Source: Dichomitus squalens LYAD-421 SS1
Lineage: Eukaryota; Basidiomycota; Agaricomycetes; Polyporales; Polyporaceae
Assembly: GCF_000275845.1 (NCBI RefSeq)
Contig: NW_006766883.1
Location: forward strand, 1,759,163 to 1,823,162
DNA: 64,000 bases
Reading direction: 5' to 3'
Under the pieces are notes generated by a model, which saw nothing but the letters and a program-made list of their open reading frames with translations, made no database searches and was not told where the DNA came from. Positions 58,157-64,000 of this stretch are shown piece by piece. How positions within the stretch are numbered: position 1 is the stretch's first letter; every line of letters starts with the position of its first letter. The position numbers and the translations under genes were made by a program.

Positions 58157-59702
58157 TTATCCCTGCGTAGCTCCTGCGTAAATCATATGCAACGCAGGAG
58201 AGAAGGTTTCCTGCTCTCGCTCGGCATTCATCTTCCTGCATTCCAACAGCAGCTCCCGCAACGTAGACAGGTGCAACTCTCCCTCTCCCACGGCACTCTC
58301 GTCGTCCTCCTCTTCCTCGTCGACCTCAGGGAGAGTGCCTAAGGGGGCCCCTGTGCAATCTTCGAGCCTGACATTATTCTTCTGGCACTGCCTCGACCAC
58401 CGCTCCCACCTCTCGAAACACGCCTGGCTCGGGCCGTTGTTCTTCTCCAAGTCCGTGAGGAGAGTGGGGTTGAGTACCCGTATGCGCTCGAGACGCGGGA
58501 AGTTGCGCTTGTTCAGCGCGGCGAAGTTGACGTCGTTCTGCCGCCGGATCGACTGGGTGACGAACGGGTCGACCTTGTTATACGTGGCGGCGTAGCCGAC
58601 GCCAAATGCGTACATGAGGTGGTGCAAGCCGATCGTCTTGATGTTCGCGTGAGGCTGATTGACAAGGTGGGACTCGAGGAAAGGGTGATGCTCCCAACCG
58701 CCAAGACGCCAGTCGGGATTGAACGTGAAAGTCTCGAGCATGGGACAAAGGTCGAGGATAGATGAGACCTCGAGCGGGGGGATGCAGTTGAGATCGAGGA
58801 AGGTGAGCTCCTGACCGTGCTCTGTCAGGAACTCGATGATGTCCGGAAAGTCTTCGCGATAGTTGATGAAGTCGAGGCTGAGAAGCCTTAGCGAGGGCAA
58901 TCGCCATGCGATGGCTTGCTCGACGAAGTCTTGAAATGGTCCTCGGATGGCCAGATGTTGCAGACAGGGAAGGTTGAGCTCGAGATCCCCCGCAGCGCCA
59001 AGAGGAAGGTACTCTGGCGGCGCGCCTTCGAATTCTACGTGCAGGACCTCGAGCTTAGGAAGGCATTGCAGCATGTATATAAGCTTCGGCAGGGACAGAG
59101 TGGGGATATTGATCTGGAGCACGCGCAGGGTCTCGACCGAATAGGTGCACAGCGCATTGGCAATGGCGGAAAAGGAGATGGACAGAGGCCAATTCGTGAT
59201 GAATGTCTCGAGTTTGGGACAGTGCCGGATGACGGCCACGAGGGAATTCTGTATTGTCTCCGAGGAAGCACCACCGGTGGCAAAGTAACGAGTAACGTGC
59301 AGACGCCTCGTCCACTTCCCCAGGTCCTTAGTGGTATCCATAAGCGCACACAGACGCTGTATGTTACGAGGGTTGCTGAAGAATAGGAACCGGTGGTAGA
59401 ATTCGTAGCCCAGTCGCCGCCAATTTCTGCAGGTGTTCATGATTGCCTATTGCACACAGACCTTGGTCGGAAGCCCAACTTTGACCACACGGGAAGCGAC
59501 GTACTTTCTTGGTAGCATAGCTCTTCCTTTGAGCGCTGTTCACCTCCTCCTGAGCAGTCCGCAGTGACCAGTCTCCGTACAACGACTTGAACCAAGAGGC
59601 CTCGGAGAATGCGGTGGGAAGAGTGGGTTCAAAGAGGCTGGAGTCGTCGACAGCCATGTCGAAGATCTCCAACCACAGTTCATCGGGAAGATTATGCAAC
59701 AT
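58157..59702 (-). CDS. F-box/LRR protein
   Basis: Predicted 495 aa; exons 59702-59505 and 59446-58157. Residues 1-20 (MLHNLPDELWLEIFDMAVDD) open a canonical F-box completed across the intron by CRNWRRLGYEFYHRFLFFSN. Leucine-rich segments follow: HCPKLETFITNWPLS, YMLQCLPKLEVLHVEFEG, LNLPCLQHLAIRGPFQDF, WRLPSLRLLSLDFINY, LTFLDLNCIPP. The C-terminus holds an acidic run (EVDEEEEDDESAVGEGE). It is probably a substrate adaptor of an SCF ubiquitin ligase. It is not a close relative of the tandem pair at 51.5-55 kb. Confidence 0.82.
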
Positions 59703-59990
59703 AATCGGACATATGCAGACAGATAAGGAGGCTGAAAGAAAGCAAAAGACAGGAAAAGATGAGGCCTCGAGGAGGGTCACATAAGTGCGCGAGGCATGCA
59801 GCGAGGCTCGGGCAGGAGGCAGGCAGCAGGCCTAGGTCTGGGACTGGTTCAGTTCAAGTGGCCGTCGGCCAAAGCGCCCGAATTACTGCATTACACCGGC
59901 ACATAGCGCTCAATCCAATGTTATTTACGCAGTCACCACACGGGCACAAGAACACCCCGATGTACAGGACATCTAGATACACAAAACACA

Positions 59991-61759
59991 CTAATGGTCC
60001 TTTGCTTTTCCTTCCGGCGTCCTCGTTTTGAAGAGACCCCTCTCACGCACGTGGACGACGATGTCTTCGACTCTTCTCCGAATTTCCTCAAGCTCCTCTG
60101 TATCCTGCGTCGTCCGCCTCCTCCCTGGAAACACGGAGGTCAGTCCACTGACGAGGTGACTCACGCAACGAGAGGAAGTACACGATGGACGCACCGATGA
60201 TAGCCCAGTTTCTTGTGCTTGGAATTCGAAGCGCTTCGCACTCGACTTGCCATCCGCAATGCAAGCTGAGCGACGCAAGCCATATCCTATACCTTGAGTA
60301 CGAGCTTGCATTGCTCCCATCGCCTCCTAGATTCAGGCCGTCTATGAAGTTGTCGTTGGGCGTTGGATAGTCGGGAGTGTTCGTCCGCTCATATTTCGCA
60401 TCGAATGCCCAGGTGCAACACGGAATGGACAGGTATCCGGAAGCGGAGACCAACGTCGATAGAACTGGCGTCCACGGCGTGAGTTCGTCGGCATGGTTCG
60501 CGATGATGAACACTCCATGCCGTAGGAAAGGGTGCTCCACAATAGGTCCAGAAGGATCCAGGGATTCAACGTGCAGTCGCGCCTGAGTACTTTCCGGGTA
60601 ATGGGACCAGGACGTGCGAGCTCGAACGTCAATGCCGTGCCCGTCGTAGCCTTCTGTGGTGAGGATGTGGGTAAGCAGCCCATTGCCACAACTTGAACGA
60701 CGTCAACAGGATCAGTGGATATTGATAGGAGCCGTGTGAACCATTATGTTCGTACCCAAGGTCAAGGAACCCGGCCGGTGGACGAGGCCAACTTCTCCAA
60801 GGTTCACTTTCGGGATCCTCGGAAGCATTACTACTGGTACAGGCATAACTCTGACTGCCGAATGTATGCTTCCAGAGCAATACGAGGAATGTGGCAATAC
60901 CGATGTCCTGTGCCGTAGATTGGTATCACATCAGACCGATAGAGTTTGGTCAGACGCACCTCGAAGACGTGCTTCAAAGGGTCAGTGACTTCTTGCCACG
61001 TATTGACAAGATGCCTATGCCGTTCTCGCATGACCAGATAGAGGTCTTGATACTCTTCTCGAGGAATGACACAATCGTGAAGGACTCGTTTCTTGTAATT
61101 GGTGACCGCACCCCAGCCATACCTATGCAGTGTATCCAATAACGCCAGACACGTGCGGTAGATTCGTGAGTTGAAATCCGTCGGCGTGCCAGCGAGTGGA
61201 ACGATCTCTATTCGCAAGAGAGGAGTCTCTGCAATGATGTAACGGAATGCGAGGTGATGGACGGTAGGGTGATAGTAGGGTAGGGCAGCGCCTGCCTCCG
61301 GGATAGGTGTCAAGGCGAGGACGATGGGAGAGTCGTCATCTCCATTGGTGGGTGCATAAAGCGTGCAATGTTGCTCAAGACCGGCGTCTCGTCCGGGCCT
61401 ACGGGGAAGCAACCTCCTGTGAATGTTGCGCACAGGACGGAAGCCGTCGAAATGGGGTATAGAGGCCGGGAAGTCCGAAGATGTATCCACAAGCGTTTCG
61501 GAACGCAGGATGAGAGTAGAATTATACTCTGGATGATGGATGAGCTGTGATACTGCGACATCAAACTTCCCGTCTCCGTCAGCCATTGTACGCTCATCAA
61601 TATCTAGCAAAAATATACCACTTGTGGGGGAAAGTCGGCGGGACATTGGATGATTGGCATCCAGTCATTGTTTCTCGATTCTAGCGCGAGCCTGTCGCGA
61701 GTGTCTGCTATGACACACGGCGAAGGAGAAAACCTGGGGCGGGCAGTGTTTGTGGACAT
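59991..61759 (-). CDS. trm44: tRNA(Ser) uridine-44 2'-O-methyltransferase Trm44
   Basis: Predicted 509 aa; exons 61759-61619, 61565-60960, 60907-60756, 60691-60195, 60124-59991. Family landmarks in order: DWMPIIQCPADFPPQV then VSQLIHHPEYNSTLILRSET; YHPTVHHLAFRYI; RVLHDCVIPREEYQDLYLVM; NTWQEVTDPLKHVFED across intron 2; SAM-binding FLDLGCGNGLLTHIL; GVFIIANHADELTPW; YRIWLASLSLHCGW and IPSTRNWAIIG. The start at 61759 is inferred because the frame from there gives DWMPIIQCPADFPPQV, which a Met at 61646 would lose. It methylates U44 of tRNA-Ser in the cytosol. Confidence 0.85.
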
Positions 61760-61969
61760 CAAGCTTCACGTCGCTGGTCCTGACCGGTACTACCTCTGGC
61801 AGATGTAGTAATAACAAAGACTTCAAGGCCTCAGTCCATGAGGAGAGTATGAGCTAAAGCTGGCGTGCAGGCGTGGTCAAATTACATAGCAAAATCAGGC
61901 CTGCCGCATTGTGCCATCGTTCAAATGAGATACCACATAGTCCGAGACTATCGCTGGATGTGGCAGGGC

Positions 61970-61979
61970 CGAGCGCAGC
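61970..61979 (+). repeat. Left copy of 10-bp inverted repeat at the pil1 inversion
   Basis: CGAGCGCAGC. Its inverse, GCTGCGCTCG, lies at 62701-62710. The 721 bp between hold the misplaced pil1 tail and the U6 gene. Confidence 0.85.
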
Positions 61980-62231
61980 TTGAAGGCGGCGTATAACGCA
62001 GAGGAGCGCGAACGCCTTCTTCGCGCAGGGGGTAGTGCTCCTGCGACCTCCCCAGAGCAACCTACGTACGAAAGCGCAGAAGAGGAGAAGAGACGTCTCG
62101 AGAGGGAGGAAAGAGAACGACTCCTTGCTGGAGGTCCCTCCAACCCCAACCCAGACTCAAAGCGTGGTCCTCCTGGCCCTGGAAACGACCCCGACGCTGA
62201 TCCCGAGCTTCCTCCTTACCAGGAGTTTTGA
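61980..62231 (+). pseudogene. Detached, inverted C-terminal coding segment of pil1
   Basis: An open frame of 83 codons and a stop, without an ATG, reading KAAYNAEERERLLRAGG, then YESAEEEKRRLEREERERLL and ending ELPPYQEF. These are the repeated EEEKRRLER modules and the ELPPYQ terminus of basidiomycete Pil1/Lsp1 proteins. The rest of pil1 is on the minus strand (62683 onward) and breaks off within an identical EEEKRRLERS module at the same 10-bp sequence CGAGCGCAGC. Joining the two at that sequence keeps the frame. This piece therefore looks like the true last part of pil1, turned round. Confidence 0.75.
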
Positions 62232-62486
62232 ATGCCGTCGTCAAGTCGACGAGGTGGCTGCTCATGCTCCCTTGATCGCGGACTGTCTTCCGAACGGACG
62301 CCTCCCTAATGTATCCTGTTTGACCTTGTACTATAGTGCTGTAACACGTATCTATCCCAGTGTGGTATATGACGATTGTTTCAGTAAAGAAGTGACCGCA
62401 TAGGGAGCTGCAAACGTCGGAGGCGTCGGGAGTATTCCCGTATGGAGACTCCCAACGTGAAGACAAAGAAAAACGGAAACGCATAA

Positions 62487-62547
62487 AAAATATTGAGACC
62501 CGTAGGTCTACCACTCCGGGAAAGCGTGTCATCCTTGTGCAGGGGCC

Positions 62548-62578
<31 letters not shown>

Positions 62579-62602
62579 TTCGTATGTCACCCCGAAGGGG
62601 AC
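62487..62602 (-). ncRNA. U6: U6 spliceosomal snRNA
   Basis: The minus strand carries the universally conserved U6 core: AATTGGAACGATACAGAGAA, followed by GATTAGCATGGCCCCTG and CACAAGGATGACACGC. The ACAGAGA box lies at 62558-62564 and the catalytic AGC triad near 62550-62552. The 5' hairpin CCCCTTCGGGG caps the transcript, a 3' hairpin AGACC-TACG-GGTCT precedes the end, and a run of six T (62490-62485) is the Pol III terminator. Length is about 116 nt, slightly longer than the usual 100-110. No intron interrupts the core. No clear TATA box 25 bp upstream was found. The gene lies within the inverted segment next to pil1. Confidence 0.93.
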
Positions 62603-62682
62603 AATGGGGGCTTCATGTTGAGGCGACCGCCGATCGCAGTTGTGCTTTTTGCTCGATTGGCGGGTTGCCCAGCCACCATCAG

Positions 62683-64000
62683 TCATGGGGCGCCTATGCT
62701 GCTGCGCTCGAGCCTCCGTTTCTCTTCCTCCGCGCTCTCGGGCTGCAAGACTCCTGCGGCTGCACCGCCATATCCCGAGAGATCACCCGTCGCAACGGCG
62801 GTGCCGCTTATGGGGCTGAGAATGGGGGAAGAATGCTTTATGTCCTTTAAAGAGCCACTAGCGGGGCCGGGACCCTCGGGGCCGGCTGACTGTGGAACAC
62901 CCGTTTCCGCAACGGTCGGTGTGACAATCGGGACCTTCACAGCGGGTTCGGCAGGGTCTGGCGACACAACAGAGGGAGGAGAAATTCTCGCGGGAATGGG
63001 CGCAGGTGTTTGGTTGAGATTGGCAGGGTTCAGGGGAGGCGAGGTCGTGGGAGGTGGCGTGGCCTTTGACTCGGAACCCGCGGCGACCGGAGGCACTGTT
63101 GGTTGAGGAGATGCAGTGGGGACGGAAGATGGGTTGGGGGCGTTTGCGTTATGCGATGGTGCTTGAGGGGGGTGTTCGCTGGTAGCAGGCGGCGTAACTG
63201 GAATGTTGCTCTTCGCATGAGGATCAGCAGAGTTAATGCGAGCAAGCTCTTGGGCGTGGGTCACGCCGAAGCTGCGGGTATCTGACCTGTTGAGGTCGGC
63301 CGCAGATGGATCCCGAAGCTTGAGTTTAGTGTCACCAACTGTCCAGTGGTCGAGCGCTTGCTGCAGGGTGGCTCGTACTGAAGCGGTGAGCTGCGCTCCG
63401 GTGTAGGGCCGCTCCTTTGAAGAAGGAATGTCAGGGAGCGCTGGAATGGCCGCCGTGGCAGCCTGGGCCACCAGCGAGAGCTTCTCTGCATACTGAGAAG
63501 ACCGTTAGCATCTTCATATGAGAACGATGACTGCAACCAACCTCCCGAACAGCGTTCCACTTGGCTGTTTCACTTTCTCTCAATGCCTTTCTCTTCAACA
63601 ACTCAATCTCCTTCTCGAGCGGCTCATCGTCAGCCTCCGCCTTGCGAAGCTGGCTCTTGAGCTCTGCAAGCTTCTGGTCCATGCCATGGCGCTGATCGTG
63701 CTCGATCCGAGCGATCTGGTTCTCGAAGCTCGCACGGATGTTGCGCCTACCACTGATGCTATTCTCAGCATCGCGTAACGCCTTGATCGGGGCACGTGAG
63801 GCATCGATCTCCTTTGCGAGGGCAGCGGCCAGGGAGCCTTCAATGTAAGCCAACCAGGCCAAACGGTCGCTCACTAGATAGCGAGAGAGTCTGTCGGTAC
63901 AACGTAGACGTAGTTGATCGAATCATTTACTCACCGTCCTTGAGATCCTCGGTCTCAGTCTGGCCCCACATGTATAGCTCCTTGCTGTGGGCCTGGGCAT
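62683..64000 (-). CDS. pil1: Eisosome core protein Pil1/Lsp1 (5' end beyond window, 3' end rearranged)
   Basis: Exons visible: 64000-63935 (open on the right), 63873-63542, 63492-62683. The BAR domain of Pil1 is unmistakable: HSKELYMWGQTETEDLKDVS, DRLAWLAYIEGSLAAALAKE, DAENSISGRRNIRASFENQI, IEHDQRHGMDQKLAELKSQL, then YAEKLSLVAQAA and RPYTGAQLTA. Pil1 polymerises under the plasma membrane to form eisosomes. A long Pro/Ala/Ser-rich tail follows. It should continue through EEEKRRLER repeats to ELPPYQEF, but here the frame ends in six foreign codons (SIGAP and stop) after LERS. The missing part is at 61980-62231 on the other strand. The start codon and first exon are right of 64000. Confidence 0.88.
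62701..62710 (-). repeat. Right copy of 10-bp inverted repeat at the pil1 inversion
   Basis: GCTGCGCTCG on the plus strand, the reverse complement of 61970-61979. On the minus strand it is the point where the pil1 frame leaves the EEEKRRLER module and runs into SSIGAP and a stop. Confidence 0.85.

Noticed and set aside
1..64000. tRNA genes, CRISPR arrays, LTR retrotransposons, rRNA
   Set aside because: I found no convincing tRNA T-loop/acceptor pairs, no regularly spaced repeats, no LTR pairs or reverse-transcriptase motifs, and no rRNA. A tRNAscan or RepeatMasker run could still find weak cases.

Overview
The window is nuclear DNA of a filamentous fungus, most likely a basidiomycete of the Agaricomycetes (a polypore-type genome is my inference). 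Genes are broken by many 48-70 nt introns with GT-AG ends, coding GC is high, and several families are typical of mushroom-forming fungi: F-box/LRR paralogues, a DUF6697-like coiled-coil protein and a Pil1 protein with repeated EEEKRRLER tails. There are no operons. Neighbouring genes are often divergent with very short shared promoters.

Layout. 1-807: 5' part of a Git1-type MFS permease (-). 808-4719: gene-poor, short repeats. 4720-6612: hapX iron regulator (+), with GATA sites upstream. 7045-9627: single-exon mitochondrial PPR protein (-). 11500-13284 and 22732-24488: two paralogous stand-alone adenylate-forming enzymes in convergent orientation. Between them lie an SLC35F-like transporter (-), slx9 (+), a Ser/Pro-rich coiled-coil protein (-) and an XRCC2-like Rad51 paralogue (+). 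24489-28004: gene-poor, with a 723-bp TIR element. 28005-29531: F-box protein (-). 29532-33205: gene-poor.

33206-51041 is a dense housekeeping block: srf1 (-), PSME3IP1/NIP30 (+), ess2 (-), nudE (-), csl4 (-), pyruvate dehydrogenase E2 (+), DUF6697-like coiled-coil protein (+), short-chain dehydrogenase (-) and ttc1 (+). 51501-55059 holds a decayed F-box/LRR copy and its intact sister in tandem, with a 184-bp foldback MITE between them. Then come imp1 (-) and elp4 (+) sharing a 170-bp promoter, another F-box gene (-), trm44 (-), a U6 snRNA gene (-) and the eisosome gene pil1 (-), which runs off the right edge.

The most striking observation is at 61970-62710. The C-terminal coding part of pil1 lies on the opposite strand from the rest of the gene. 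The 721-bp segment between is flanked by a 10-bp inverted repeat, and turning it round would restore an uninterrupted Pil1 reading frame. The U6 gene lies inside this segment. Other points worth a look are the two TA-flanked non-autonomous elements, the pseudogenised F-box copy, the inverted pair of adenylating enzymes and a likely GC-AG intron at 45409-45468.

Exon boundaries were deduced by eye from splice motifs and frame continuity. Every total given for a full coding sequence is divisible by three.
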